This document shows positions 23,901-35,612 of a stretch of DNA of 64,000 nt, piece by piece (positions within the stretch are counted from its first letter, which is position 1; each line of letters begins with the position of its first letter). The notes below the pieces were generated by a model. It did no database searches. It was not told where the DNA came from and saw only the letters and a list, made by a program, of their open reading frames with translations. The DNA comes from Dactylis glomerata (Eukaryota > Streptophyta > Magnoliopsida > Poales > Poaceae): the NCBI GenBank assembly GCA_007115705.1, contig QXEO01000876.1, positions 951,017 to 1,015,016 on the forward strand, in the 5' to 3' direction. Both the position numbers and the translations under genes were made by a program.

Positions 23901-26900
23901 CCAGTAATCAGAAAAAGAATAATAAATGTAAGTTCACTGAAAGAAAGTATCACATAGAACTTGACGGTTAATTATTTCATTTGCTAAGATCAAAAGAATA
24001 TTAATTATATGTAAATGCATCATTTTCATCTCATATTTCTTTATCATATGTTCATCTGCGAAAAGAGATGAGCAAAATATTTATTCGGCTAGGAAAATAG
24101 ATCGGTTTTCAGCTAAATTCAGATTGATTATGACAGCCCAGTATGAACTTCGTTCTGTTTTAGGCAGTCTGAGATGCTTGATCTTCATAGCATGTGACAA
24201 CTTAGAAACAATTATGTTCTTTAATTTTATGACTATATTTATGTTCTGCTGGTGCGGATTCATCTGACTAGATTGTTTTAACAGACTGTAAAGTAGATTA
24301 TACACATGACTCAACAAGTTTTGGCACTTAGCTTGTAATTATTGTGTTATCTTACCTGTAAAGGGCAGCAAGGCGTACTAGCTCACTGTAATGCAAGGGA
24401 TAATTTATTGTTTTCCGCCATTCATACCACACAGATGCAAAAATGTGGGTTGGTGTGCCCTCCAAAAGTTCATCAAGATTTGGCACTGCGACTGCAACTT
24501 TGTATCTGCAAGAGGAGAAAAAGACTATGAATAATAACATAGGAAAAACTGTAGCTAAAACAATTATAAGTAAGGTCAACAACATGAAAGACCCATTTAT
24601 TAGTGGCCGTATAAGCTAAATACAAGTGTTCAGCATGCAAAATTTCAGAGCTCGTATTTAAATGTAAGCAAATAGAAAAGTTAGCCTGATTCTGTAATTT
24701 ACTAGGGGTCAACTGAGGGTGCACAATTGATCTCCTGCACCTGGTAGACACTGAGTAGCTAACAACACAAATCTGATGATATATCCACATATAACAGTGT
24801 GTAACTACCAGGAAAAAATACTAATGGTAGAATAAGGAGAGATAATAAAAGGATCTTCAAGTTACAAATTATTCACATGACTATAAAAAACAAGTAGACA
24901 AGATATTTTTGCACGAGTAAGGTGCTAATCATGATGGTGTGCACATAAGCCATAGTAAATCAGCAAGTTGTCGAAGAGCTTGGTATATAGGCAATCATAT
25001 GAAGATGATGCAGAGCGGTACGGAGCAAGATGAAGCATGTTGGCAACTGGGCATTCTTACAGTGTAAGAAGATGATATGGACAAAAATTAATTGGGTGAA
25101 GAACTTAGTGGGGAGGGGAACAAAAGGCAGTACTTGACTCAGGGTCTCCCTGTAGTGAACATTCAGAAAGGGTAAACATGCATTGGAGAGAGGTCGTACA
25201 GAGACACACTGAAGCTGATTGGAGCTAGAAGGAGGGCACCGGTCAAGAGGGATACTGTTCTAAAATGGTCAAGGAAGAACACGATAAAACTTTACAGACT
25301 AGCACATAGTTCATTCATTCCCTGAACTCAAAGATAGATGATATACCCTTTTATAGGCACTGGTCTTTAGAAAATACAAATAAAATATGGATACTAACTG
25401 CGGATAAAAGGAAACTATTAATCAACCTAGCGTGCAAGTATGGACTTTCTGTTCGCATGTTATTTGCATAGGATTGCTTGCGCGTATCCATATGACTGGA
25501 CAAGATGCGAGTCCACAACAGAGTTAAATAGGAAACGAATTCTATCAAAACTACTTAAACATGTGTGATGAATTCTAAATATGCCATGCCATTGTTCCTG
25601 TGGGTCACCATAATTGTAGCTGATGCTTCACATGTTTACAACACAGGTGTAGATGTTATCTTGGAAGGAGATAATTTCGGGACAGAAGACATTTCTATCC
25701 AGGGATGGTAAAAATTATAGAAAGCATATGCCAAGCCATGAAAGATTACCAAATCTGAGTTCAAGATGTTATAAGATGCAATGACTATTTGGAAGATCTC
25801 AAACATGAGTTTCATAATCAAGCAACAAGTTACCAAAAGACACTGGCCCTTGAAACAAAAGGTAGGGAACTTCAGATAACACATAATTTTAGATGATTCA
25901 GTACTCAATGCTATCTTTAGTTATTGGGTATCCAGTTGTACATATACGAAACACTCCATCAGTACAAAAATAAATAAATAAATCCTAATATATGGTTCAA
26001 CAAATAGCTTCCAACATATTATATTACCACATAAATTGAAATTCATCACATGTTGCATGTGTTACAAAAATACTGCAGCAGAAAATCCAGAATGGACATG
26101 CATATGTTGGTTGCGTGTCTCTTTATAATGTTTATTGGGACTCCAGACCATCAATTAGGTAATTGACTAGTAGAGAATGAACCTTGCTGAACTAAGCCTA
26201 CAGACTACAACCATCAGTTTACCTTTTTAAAGGGGATGAATTCAGATACGAAAAAACTGCAGCAAAGATCGATGTTGGATAGCAAACAGAAAAAATTAAG
26301 CAAGAACCTAGGCGCATCATTTGCGATATTTTAGAAAGTTAATTAACTCAAATAAGGTCAGATGTGTATCATTCGCCCATAACACGCTCAGGCATCACTT
26401 CATGTAAACTGAATCTCGAGCTGAGAAGCAATAAAATCTAAGAGAGGAGAACGTTTATCACGGTGCAACTAATATAGACAATGTTACAGTATAAAAACCT
26501 GTTGTGATTCTTTCAACACTAAATTATAATCTTATGTGGCGCTAACCAAATCTGTACACCCAAGCACAAAAAACTCACATATCATCCCATGTCCTCCTAC
26601 TGTCGGATATTCTTTTCGAAGATTTGGGGTTCTGGGTTCAGCAAGTACTTTGTTCTCGGTTCCTCTGGAATAGTCCTGGGGGACCAGAACACAACAAACT
26701 TCTATATGCTAACTGCTAAGAAGTAAAACAGTGAAGACAATATCCTGGAGAGACGTGAATGCAATACTGAACAGAACTATGCCATCTGTAATCTAGAAAA
26801 GAGAACGACCGTGTGAAGGATGGGACTAGAATTGCAACAGTAGAGATTCCATTCCCTTGAATGAAGTTGCTACTCAGTAGTTAGTACAACCTCTGTTTTC

Positions 26901-28571
26901 CTTTTATAAGATGTTTTGGCAAGCCTAATTAGTTTGCCAAAACGTCTTATAAAAGGAATGGTGGGAGTATATATGTATATCTATGCACGCAGTAGTCTTA
27001 AAGGTTGGTGTTCTTTTCTTTGACATACATAGGTGACTGTAGTAGTCTACCTAACCCATTCCTCAACAACCGGTAAACATATTAAATAGAAAAAATCTGC
27101 AGCACCAAATGGTTCTAATTCCAGTTCATGATTTTACGTTATGTTGGAAGTATGATCCTTCTGTAGAAATACTAGTTGATTCATGCTTTTATGTTAGAAG
27201 AAGTATGATCTTTCTGTAGTTTGTGTCACTGCTAACTACTGAAATTAGTTCATCTGATTTATGAAATACTAGTTATATGGACACTAGAAACTTTTATCGT
27301 TTCATCTGTGATAGCTTCATCTGTGATCCGCAAAACCAAATGAAGCTATATATATAAAGAAGCACCATCAAATGAACAGGGTAGGAAACATACCCTTCCT
27401 TCACAAATTCCTGGAAGGCGTCCAGCTCCAGTGTCTCGGATAGCATGACCACACATGCGTCAGGGTGCTGCAGGAGCAGGCTCTCGAGGCCACGCTGGTG
27501 ACGAACACCGTATGCCCACTGCGGGCTGTTCCACACCATGAACACCCTCATGGAGCACTTGACGTACTCGAAGAACTTCTCCATGAAGTCTGAGAACCCC
27601 AAATGTGGATCAACTCCTGGAAAGTATCCCCACCTCCTACCCTTTTCTGGTTCCTCCATAGTGGCTCCCGTTCCATGCTCATTGTCGGCCGACTGGAGGC
27701 TCCGCCGGCCAAAATTCACGGAGGAGTCTTTCTCAATCTCCGCGTGTAGCATCCGCTGCACCATGCGGTCGCCACGGGTGAGCGAAGTGAGGCCGGGACT
27801 GTCCGGGTCCTGGAGCAAGGGGTGGTTGCGAGGATTGAGGAGCTCCAAGTTGGAGCGGAGCATCCGATCGCGCCGGAGGTAGTCGGCCTTGCCCTCCAGC
27901 CACCGGGCCCAGCCGGAGCGCAGCCGCGTCTCGCTACGGCCGGAGGCGGGCTTGAGGAGTAGCGCGTCTTCAACCCCGCTGATGGACGAGATCTCCACCC
28001 GCAGCTCCAGATCCACAGGCTCGTCGTCGGATCCGAAGGCGGCGGCGGCGATCCGACGCGGCGAGTCCGAGTGGGGTATCCCTACGGGCAGGAGGTCGCC
28101 GGCGGCGGGGACGCGGAAGGGCTGGCGGGCGACGCCGGCGGCGTGGTCCCAGAGGAGGGACCCGGTGGTCGCCGAGGCGGAGATGTCATCCGCTGCGTCG
28201 GTGACGGCGGAGGACTCGTCCTCGTCGAGCACGTCGAGCACATCGATGCGGTCGTCGTCGGGGTTGGTAGCAGCAGCCCCGTCGGTGGCGGCAGTGGTGG
28301 TCTCTGTGGTGACGGTGAGGTCGGGGTCGAGCGCGGCGGCCGCGGCGTCGTCGTCGTCGTCCGCGAGGAGAGCGGTGGAGTTGGTGGCGGCGGAGTCGGA
28401 GGTGGAGGAGCGGGAGGAGGAGGAGGAGAGGGGGAAGGGCGAGGAGGAGGAGAGGCGAGAGTGTAGGACCGCGAGTGAGAGAAGCAGGAGGAGCGCCGCG
28501 GCGACGGCGCAGAGCTGCGGGCCGAGGCCGGAGCGCCGCCGCGCCGTGTGGGAGTGGGAGCGCGGCAGCAT
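20915..28571 (-). CDS. Golgi-type glycosyltransferase, At4g19900-like (alpha-1,4-glycosyltransferase / Gb3-synthase family)
   Basis: Five exons with GT-AG junctions that keep frame: 28571-27394, 24505-24356, 23758-23621, 22132-21941 and 21101-20915. They give 614 residues, a usual length for the family. Residues about 19-38 are a single hydrophobic anchor after a basic start, as in type II Golgi proteins, then a long Ser/Asp/Ala-rich stem. The catalytic part starts near residue 330 (HLGFSDFMEKFFEYVKCSMRVFMVWNSP). It continues with HIFASVWYEWRK, the RYGGIYLDSDVVVL block whose D450-S-D452 is the metal- and nucleotide-sugar-binding DXD motif, PFLTECLKEWYSTYDD, and the C-terminus NHYCLHCLDVL. It should transfer a sugar in the Golgi lumen; donor and acceptor are unknown. 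Introns carry MITEs, a SINE and tandem repeats. I see no disabling change. Confidence 0.93.
21396..21600. mobile_element. Stowaway-type MITE in intron 4 of the glycosyltransferase
   Basis: The left end CTACCTCTGTTTCAATTTACTAG and the right end CTAGTAAACCAAAACGGAGGTA are inverted copies flanked by TA. Internal arms also pair around the centre. It is non-coding. Confidence 0.85.
22761..22818. mobile_element. Au-type SINE fragment (intron 3)
   Basis: AAAGGGGCAGCCCGGTGCAT, AAGCTCCCGC and GCGCAGGGTCTGGGGAAGG in this order match, from memory, the tRNA-derived 5' part of the Au SINE of Triticeae. Only about 60 bases are present; the tail is missing. Confidence 0.6.
22991..23345. repeat. Three-copy tandem repeat in intron 3 with internal hairpin
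   Basis: Copies of a unit containing CTCTGTTTACTCCTATTAAT and GCGGGAGTTTCTGGC begin at about 22991, 23167 and 23282. The spacings of 176 and 115 bases differ because the first interval holds a 93-base hairpin. The copies have diverged by a few bases and encode nothing convincing. Confidence 0.8.
23066..23158. repeat. 93-base near-perfect hairpin (40-bp arms)
   Basis: Left arm 23066-23105 (starting CCAAATAACATAATAGATGG) pairs with right arm 23119-23158 except at three adjacent positions; the loop is 13 bases. It lies in intron 3 of the glycosyltransferase gene, between tandem repeat units. It could be a tiny foldback element or a hairpin precursor for small RNAs. Confidence 0.85.
26887..26967. 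mobile_element. Short Stowaway-type MITE in intron 1 of the glycosyltransferase
   Basis: An 81-base palindrome flanked by TA: CCTTTTATAAGATGTTTTGG pairs with CCAAAACGTCTTATAAAAGG around a short AT-rich centre. It ends GGTGGGAG, the complement of a CTCCC-type Stowaway end. Confidence 0.88.
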
Positions 28572-28808
28572 CTCGCGGTTCGAGGGAGGGAGCGCGCGGC
28601 GACGCCGCTTTTCCTCTCCACTTTGTTCCCCTGCAACTGCAACTGCAACCGCAACCAGCCGCGCGCCTCCAGGCTCCAGCTACGTTTTCTTTGTGTTTAA
28701 ACCATGTCAGTCACCTCCTAGTCGAACTGCCGCGCGGCCTCACCAACCTTCCCTACCTACTGTACTCCCTCCCCTCGGTTTCATTTAAACTATATTAATT
28801 GTCTACAG
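28572..28808. promoter_or_regulatory. Shared upstream region between divergent start codons
   Basis: Only 237 bases separate the glycosyltransferase ATG (minus) from the ATG assigned to the ERF-like gene (plus). The left part is GC-rich with AACTGCAACTGCAACCGC repeats; the right part has CTCCCTCCCC and a TATATTAAT near 28790. It probably holds the glycosyltransferase promoter. Whether it drives both directions is not shown. Confidence 0.4.
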
Positions 28809-29813
28809 GTGATGGATGCCTGGCAGTACGTCGTTCCTGTCCAAGGTAGAAAAAAATCGAACATCGTCTGCTCCCACGTCTGCTCCCACGTCTCCTCGCA
28901 CAAGCACGACTGCACGATCCGTACTTCTCGCCGCTTCAACCTATCGACCCCCTCTCTTCCAACTTCCACACCACGGCCCAGCCCCAACTACACCTCCGCC
29001 TCCTCTTTCCCCTCCCAGCCGCCCCTCTGCCTGCGCCCCGGCTTCCCGCTCCTTCTGTTTCTGCCGGCGAAGGAAGCGCGGAGGAGGCCGCCGAGAAGAG
29101 CAACAAGCCCCAGATGCTGCAACGGAGGGTGTTCGTGGGCGTGCCATATTGACACTGAGTGGACCGAGTTTCTTGGCGTGTCCCGGGCACTAAACAACAA
29201 GTACGGGGCACGGATCAGAGCCTCGAAGGGGATTGTGCGGTGGCTCGCCACCTTCGACACCGCTGATGAGGCCGCCAGAGCGTACGATGTCGCGGCCGTC
29301 AAGCTGCACAGTTCAAAGGCGGTAATCAATTTCAAGTCAACCGGCGAGTCGTCCGGCCAAGTGACGAGGAGCGTCAAGATGAAGGTGAAAAAGCAGGCGG
29401 CGGCTAGGGCCAACTCCCAGAGCGGGATCCACAGCGTCTGCAGGAAACCGAGCGGCAAGTAGGCTGCACATATATGGGATCCGTCGCGGCGTACTCAGAT
29501 GTGCCTCGGAACCTTCGGCACCGCCGAGGAGGCCGCCAGGGCATATGATGCGGCGGCCATCAAACTGCACGGCCGCGCAGCCAAAACAAACTTCGAGCAA
29601 CAGCCCACGGCGGCCGCTCCTGATGACGTTGAGGTGTCATCCATGGACTTCCTCGACTATTTCCCGGAGCTGCCGGCGCTCGACTTATCGAAGAGTCTCA
29701 TCCCTGGCCTTGGCCTGCAGAAGGACGATCTCCGGACGGACTCATCGCCGGCGGAGTGTCAGCTTGTGCACGAGTTCCTCAAGGAGATGGGCTACCCCGA
29801 CGTGGTGGCTTAA
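28809..29813 (+). pseudogene. AP2/ERF transcription factor with two AP2 domains, nonsense-mutated
   Basis: One frame carries two AP2-type DNA-binding domains. The first is at about 29165-29335 (FLGVSRALNNKYGARIRASK, WLATFDTADEAARAYDVAA). The second is at about 29430-29595 (CRKPSGK, stop, AAHIWDPSRRT, CLGTFGTAEEAARAYDAAA). Between GK and AA, where ERF proteins have Trp, lies TAG at 29460-29462, so TGG changed to TAG. After it the same frame stays open to 29813 and ends with an acidic tail (MDFLDYFPELPALDL, HEFLKEMGYPDVVA). AP2/ERF factors bind GCC-box or DRE-type promoters in the nucleus. The N-terminal 110 residues do not look like real protein, so the true start is uncertain. Both domains miss some conserved residues. 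Confidence 0.75.
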
Positions 29814-29875
29814 CAGGTGTGGGGAAAGACTCTGCTTTTTTGTGTGTTTATCCGGCGTATAAATTGAGGAAGAAA

Positions 29876-30570
29876 TGAGACGAAGTAGGATCAAATTTTG
29901 TTTGGGATTAGAGTTACACAGGTGATCAAATTCCTCTGATGTTTTTGCATTACTACTAGATTACAACTGATCATTAATATGTATTCAGCTATAATTTAAG
30001 TTTTAGGGGATGCTATACTTCCATGCAGTGTGTGTTTTACTTGCATAGCTGAATTCGACTAAATGTGCATTGTTATTATCTGCTCTAGAAAGGTGAACTC
30101 AGTGCCTTTATTCCAAATCACTGAGAATATTTTTATAAGATACTAACAAAGCTTTTAGAGTACAGATACTGGCAGTTTGAATGCCAACGCTCCAACTTGT
30201 AGATTTATGTGCAATATAAATACCACTGGGATAGTCTAGGTTGAGAGAAAATCATTAGAATTATGGCTGTGCTCAGAGATAGAGCTGGGTGACAGATTAG
30301 ACATGAGACAGAGTAGGACCAATCTTTTTTTGGGATGAGATTTGCACAGGTAATCAAAATCCTCTGATTTTTTTGTATTACCACTAGGAAACATGAATAT
30401 ATATTCAGCTCTAATGTTAGTTTTAGGGGATGCTATACTTCAACACAGTGTGTATCTAGCACAGCTGAATTCAACTAATTGTGCTCTGTTATTATCGGCT
30501 CTAGAAAGGAGAATTGACAGTGCTTTTTATTCCTTAGCACTGAGAACATTTAATGAGAAGATACTTACAA
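29876..30570. repeat. Diverged tandem duplication (about 430-bp period)
   Basis: About 270-290 bases from 29876 recur from about 30304 with roughly 15-20 per cent differences. Shared anchors are TTTTAGGGGATGCTATACTT, GCTGAATTC and CTCTAGAAAGG. It is 3' flank of the ERF-like gene and non-coding. Confidence 0.75.
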
Positions 30571-30966
30571 ACTACAATCTGAATGCCAACGCTCCAACGG
30601 CGGGTACATTCTCAAACACTATTCTGAAGTTTGTATTATTTCCCTGATACAAGCCATATTGATACCAACAACATTACTTACTCTTGAAACCTCGATGCTA
30701 GACAAATTAAGTATAGATGTCTTCTTTCAAAGTTCTGGGAATCATAATAGCATTCGATTTCCTCAATTTTCTAGCTGTTCGCTGGCTCTAATTACCACAT
30801 GTGCTCTACCAAGGACAACGCAGATTTCACATCAAGATGTACTTCGTCTTTAGCAGAGTAGCACTCGATCAGGCCTACCATCTGTTTCTTGATTTGTTGC
30901 TGCTTTTGCTTTTAATTGCAGATCGATTTGTTGCTTAGGAGATGAGCTTTATATCACTTCATTCAG

Positions 30967-31403
30967 GTTATGGCCTGCCTCGCGAACATACCCTGAGGGC
31001 ACGGAAGCGCCCCCTGCCGGAGTAGACGACATTACGAAGCTCGCTTACCTCCATGATCCGTGAGTCTTGCATAATCTTGCTTTACGATATGGGTGTGTAA
31101 CGAGATATACATGAGTAATCCAGGATTGTCCATCTAACCATCTTGATGGTCTCCAGTCAAAACTGTTTCAGTTAATTGTCTGACGTTGTATGCTTAAGAA
31201 GAACAAACTTTTTAGTTTCTACACTTAACGTGTCCATGTTTTCAGCCGTTTTGGTAAGTTTATTGGAATCCAATTTGATAAATACGGAAAGATATCTGGT
31301 GCTGCTGCTCGCACCTGCCTCCTTGAACGATCACGAGTATGCCAGGTTTCTGATCCTGAACGGAATTACCTGTGCTTTTACATGCTATGTTCTGCACCAC
31401 CTG
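30967..31403 (+). pseudogene. Two orphan exons of a plant myosin heavy chain
   Basis: Exon 30967-31059 encodes YPEGTEAPPAGVDDITKLAYLHDP, the start of the motor domain of plant myosins, bounded by a CAG acceptor and a GTGAGT donor. Exon 31246-31403 (CAG acceptor, GTGTAA donor) encodes RFGKFIGIQFDKYGKISGAA and VCQVSDPERNYLCFYMLC, which comes roughly 130 residues later in real myosins. The exons between, including the ATP-binding P-loop (GESGAGKT), are missing, and I find no later motor, IQ or tail exons downstream. The reading frames of both exons are intact. It is a DNA-level gene fragment, not a retrocopy, since splice sites and intron remain. Class VIII versus XI cannot be decided. Confidence 0.85.
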
Positions 31404-33690
31404 GTGTAATTCTAAACAATCAGAACTTAAATACTATTTATCATATCGGCATGGTTAACATCTCCAGATTCCAAAGATCAACTTCTTTGTAATGTTTATC
31501 TAATTTAGGCTGTAAAAATGTTTAAGGTGGGAGACGTGTGATCTTTTTATTATCTGAACTAAACTAGATGATATATGAAGTAGCTAATGTCGACATCTCA
31601 ACGCACGAGCTTATAATTTAGTACTACTGGAAATTCTAATTCCCTTTTTCACCTGGTATATTTATTGTCATGAACCAAGTTGTGCCCTGTGCCTCACAGT
31701 TTTTGTTAAAATTATATTATGTTCGTAGCAAGCTTAACACTTAACTTACATTTCAATATCAGTTTTAAAAAGATTAATGATTTGTTTCTCCAGTAGAACA
31801 AACAGCTTTACAGGTAGTCCGTGGTCACGCATATTATCCAAGGTCATCTTCTTCTGAATGTTTCATAGCTGGATTGATTTTGATTTAGAAATCCGATTTA
31901 GTGGTGAGTTGAGATTTTGGAGATTTCTGAAACCGTGATTTGTAGGTTGGATGTAGAGACACTGAACTGTCAAGAGGGCATCCGAATTTAGTTAGAGTGG
32001 AAAACAACCGTATAGGTTGCTCCATTTAGGGGAGCTGCTAGAGTCGAATGTCAATTTAGGTCAGGAATATTTTTAGAAGATGCCCCTAGATATATAGCAC
32101 ATTTTTACCATGTAATGATGTTGTCCTTAAGCAGGGAAAAACATTTTTACTTATATTTCAATTTAATTTTAAGTTCTAGAGATTTATTTCACAAATTACT
32201 AGATTTGATACTGACCTTGTGCTAATCCATCCAGGTTGAACCATTGAAGGGGACCATAAGCTATAGAGAGGCTGAACCGCTGTTTTCAGCTGTATTGAGA
32301 ATAAGTACATACATTTATGTATTGAAAATTAGTTATTGCTATTGAGTAAAAAAATCATCATACTTTTTCCATTCATTCCTGTGTATTGTAATTAATTCTT
32401 CGTTATCTTGTATCCCTTTTTCCAGTAACACCTGAGAGAAAAAAAATTCCGTATTTAGCTTTTATCCCTTTTTTCAATTGATTTGCTACATATTTTGAAC
32501 AAATATAACTTTTATCACATATACTCCATTGAACTGTAAAGGTTTTATTGACACTTCTAGCATCAGATATAACATAAGGATTTCTGTATAGCCGAGGAAT
32601 GAGTATTGGCAACTATTTTCTATCAATTTACCATGCAAGATTGAACTGCTATTTATTTTGTAGTCATAGTTCCTGTGTTATGAGAGTGTCAGGCAATACT
32701 TTTTTTTGTGATGACAACTAGGAACCAGATGCAAAGGTCCACATGCGGTTATTTGCATCCTGAATAACATTATACCTCTTTCCTATCCTACCTTATCATT
32801 TCCATAATTACCTGTGGTTATTTAAGTCACACTCTTACAGGATTAATGGGATTGTATATTTGCATAGATTGGATGTATTCAAGGGCAATGCATGGCTAAC
32901 TTACAGTTGACGGATACGCAGGGTTAAAACATCATGACAATAGATACTGAAGTGATGTTCTGGTTTTGTTGTCTCTTTATTTCCTTTTGCTTTTCTTGGT
33001 GAACTTTGTAATAATTATTTGTGTTAATAAATTAAAGCTATCTTTCATAAAAATAATTTTAATTATTTTGGATATTTTCTTGATATTTCACAGACCACCA
33101 CCATTACTGTTGTCGAAAGTGGGATGATGATTGTTGCAATCTCTCCCAAGTCATGGGCAATGGGAACATCTAAGACGATTTTCCAGTGTTGGACACCACG
33201 CACAATAGGGAGTGACACATTTGCTGGAGTAGGGTGACTACGAAATACAATGTGGGTGTGTGGTTGAAGTGGGTAACTATACAAATTAACCACATTGTTA
33301 CTGTAATGGTTTATATGTGAAGTCGATGGGCTGGTGGTTAAAGAGAAGTGGTGACAAATGCATCACTGTCTTTCTTTGTGGTTTTATTGTGTGTTGGTGT
33401 GCATGCTTGATTGTGCGCCTGCGTGTATGAGAGAGATTGATGAGAGTGTGAGTGAGAGAAATCAGTGTGAAATCCAAGTGTATCCTTCATTTTGGATTGT
33501 GTAATCCAAACTAATTGCTTTCGTTGTTCACGACAATGAGAAGTGTCGATAAAAAGTGTGTTTGCATATGCTTTGCATCATCATTAATATTCACATTCAT
33601 TATATTTATGTGTACAACGAGCAAAGAATTTAAAATTCCGTAGCAAAGCACGGGTATTTAACTAGTTTACATACTCTATATTTTAGCGGA
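31404..33690. other. Intergenic, no gene seen
   Basis: AT-rich sequence with no recognisable protein on either strand; the short frames present (for example at 32403-32612 and 33063-33293, minus) show no family features. Part may be old intron sequence of the lost myosin gene. Confidence 0.5.
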
Positions 33691-33694
33691 AACC

Positions 33695-34092
33695 ACAAAT
33701 GTAGCTCGGGCTACATGGTGGCTGTTTTTAAAAAAATTTGAAAACGGCCTTTAAAAGTTTTAAAAAATCCAAAACAAAAACTCTAGCTGTAGATAATGTT
33801 AAGATCTACTAGCCTGAAAAATCTCAATCCAAAGTTGTATTCTAGGCTACCGAAAAATGACAAATCTGATAAAATTTCAAGTTTTAAAAATATGCAATGT
33901 TCATCAACCCAGATCTACACATTTGTCATTTTTACTGAGCCAAAAATTCAATGAATTTGGATTTGATTTTTTGCATATTAGTAGATCTCATTATTATTAA
34001 CATCTAGAATTTTATTTTTATTTTTTAAAAACTTCTAAATGCCGGTTTTGAAATTTTTAAAAAATGAGCTATGTGTAGCTTGGGAGCCATAT
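33695..34092. mobile_element. Foldback/MITE-like inverted repeat, about 400 bp
   Basis: The left part (GTAGCTCGGGCTACATGGTG, then an A-rich tract with GAAAACGGCC) pairs imperfectly with the right part (GCCGGTTTTG, A-rich, GCTATGTGTAGCTTGG). The middle also folds (AAATGACAAATCTG with ACATTTGTCATTTT). No target duplication was identified. Non-coding. Confidence 0.55.
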
Positions 34093-34273
34093 ATCCGAGT
34101 ATATACACTAGTTTCAGAGGTATAAACGGAGAGGGCAACGGCTAATCTTGCCAAGGAAATAAATAAGCGTTTGAAGCACACATTCATCTTTGGTCACTGT
34201 TAACCGCCTATTTAGCAATTTTTGACAGATGTCACAAATGTTTAGGGGTGAAAGTTTGTGTGGAATAATCTCT

Positions 34274-34578
34274 AGAGCAAATATAATAAGCCTAGTCAGC
34301 GGGCTATAGCATGTGCCATATTATTATTAAATCCTATGTGTATGAGAGAGAAAGTTGGAGAGAGATGAGAGTCGACTCTTCTGCTATAGCCCGGCTGTAG
34401 CATAAAAAATAAGAAAAGGTAGGTTGCACGTAGCATAGGGCGAATAGTATGCATGTATTAAGTAATTAAATTTCATTTAAGAGCCCACCTAATAGCCCAT
34501 TAATTATATGAGTAGGCTCTACGATGGCTCTAAAATAACATGGCATAGCTCTATAGCCGACTGCTTGCTATTTATTAG
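34274..34578. mobile_element. Possible Mutator-type MITE
   Basis: Left AGTCAGCGGGCTATAGCATG and right GCTCTATAGCCGACTGCTTG are imperfect inverted ends around an internal copy of CTATAGCCCGGCTGTAGC. The Copia element is inserted 9 bases beyond it. The class is a guess from the end sequence. Confidence 0.4.
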
Positions 34579-34586
34579 CTTTGTTC

Positions 34587-35599
34587 TGTTGAATATATAA
34601 GCAATTTACCATAAGATTTAATCCAAAATAACCAATAATAAAATATGATGATAACTGCAGAAATTAACGTAATCATGCATACTAGCAGAATAGACGAACA
34701 GATCAAATCTAACACAGATAAAGAGATCACATCTACCCCAAACGCTAGTACAAGAAACTGTAACAGAAACTGAAATAGATAGGAGCAGATTGCATACGGT
34801 GCTGCAGGAGGATTCGCGTTCGCGTTTAGATTCGCGTTCGCGTTGGCGTTGGCGTTCGCGTTGGCACCAGCGTCGTCGGCCATGTCGTCGATGTAGAGGG
34901 CGCTGATGTCCGGAAAGAAGTCCTCGTCGGGGAAGGAGTCGTCGGTCGACGTGATGCCGTCAGTAGTCGCGCAGAAGCGCTCCCCAAAAACCTGATCGCC
35001 CCTTACCCGTACAGGTTCACAAGAGGCGGGGTTCCGGAGGCCTACTGTCCCGTCGTCCGGTGCACGTCGGAAGAGGGGATGGAGAAGGTGTGGCGGCGGC
35101 GCAAGGCTCTGGAGGCGAGAGACAGGATGTGATACGGCGTGATTAGGGTTTGCGCCTAAGCCTGCTTATATAGCACCGGTCGGGTAAGACGTGGGGCGCA
35201 GCCCACATCCGAGTTAGTAACAGCCCACGATCCGGAAAAACCGGAAACGGCTGATAGAGAAATAACTCGCGCAGTAATTTTCCCGAACAGCAAAAAGATA
35301 AGTAAGCTCGGCACCGAAGCACAATTCCGCAAACCGTGGCGCGCGCGCGCGTCGTGACGAGGCGAGGCGTGGCGAGGCGAGGCGGGCGGCGGAGGAGGAG
35401 AAGCGCGCGTGTAAGCCACTCCTCTTCTCTCACTTTAGGAGGTAGTAGAACACCCCATTATATATATTGGTGTAACTCCCCTCAAACTAGCAAGGTGGGA
35501 CTAAACTTTGGTGCCATCCCTTGCTAGGCATGAATGGGCCATGAGAATTTTAGAATTTGTATTGGGTTATGGACCAAGGCCCACAACCAAATTCCAACA
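34587..35599 (-). repeat. Copia 3' LTR
   Basis: It has the same content as the 5' LTR but is about 90 bases longer: sequence between two TATTGG motifs (about 35465-35560) is missing from the other LTR. It contains its own TATA box and the start of the Gag frame with the Asn-Ala repeat (34883 leftward), which ends shortly after the LTR edge at 34575. Confidence 0.92.
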
Positions 35600-35612
35600 A
35601 TCCCCCACAAAG
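35600..35612 (-). promoter_or_regulatory. Candidate polypurine tract of the Copia element
   Basis: On the minus strand TTTGTGGGGGAT directly precedes the 3' LTR (TGTTGG...), the expected place and composition for the plus-strand primer of reverse transcription. Confidence 0.6.

Noticed and set aside
27889..28798. Ser-rich 299-residue frame on the plus strand
   Set aside because: It is the antisense shadow of glycosyltransferase exon 1, which has a membrane anchor and spliced continuation.
34575..34883. 102-residue frame with Asn-Ala repeat and hydrophobic segment
   Set aside because: It is the 3' LTR copy of the Copia Gag start, not a separate membrane protein gene.
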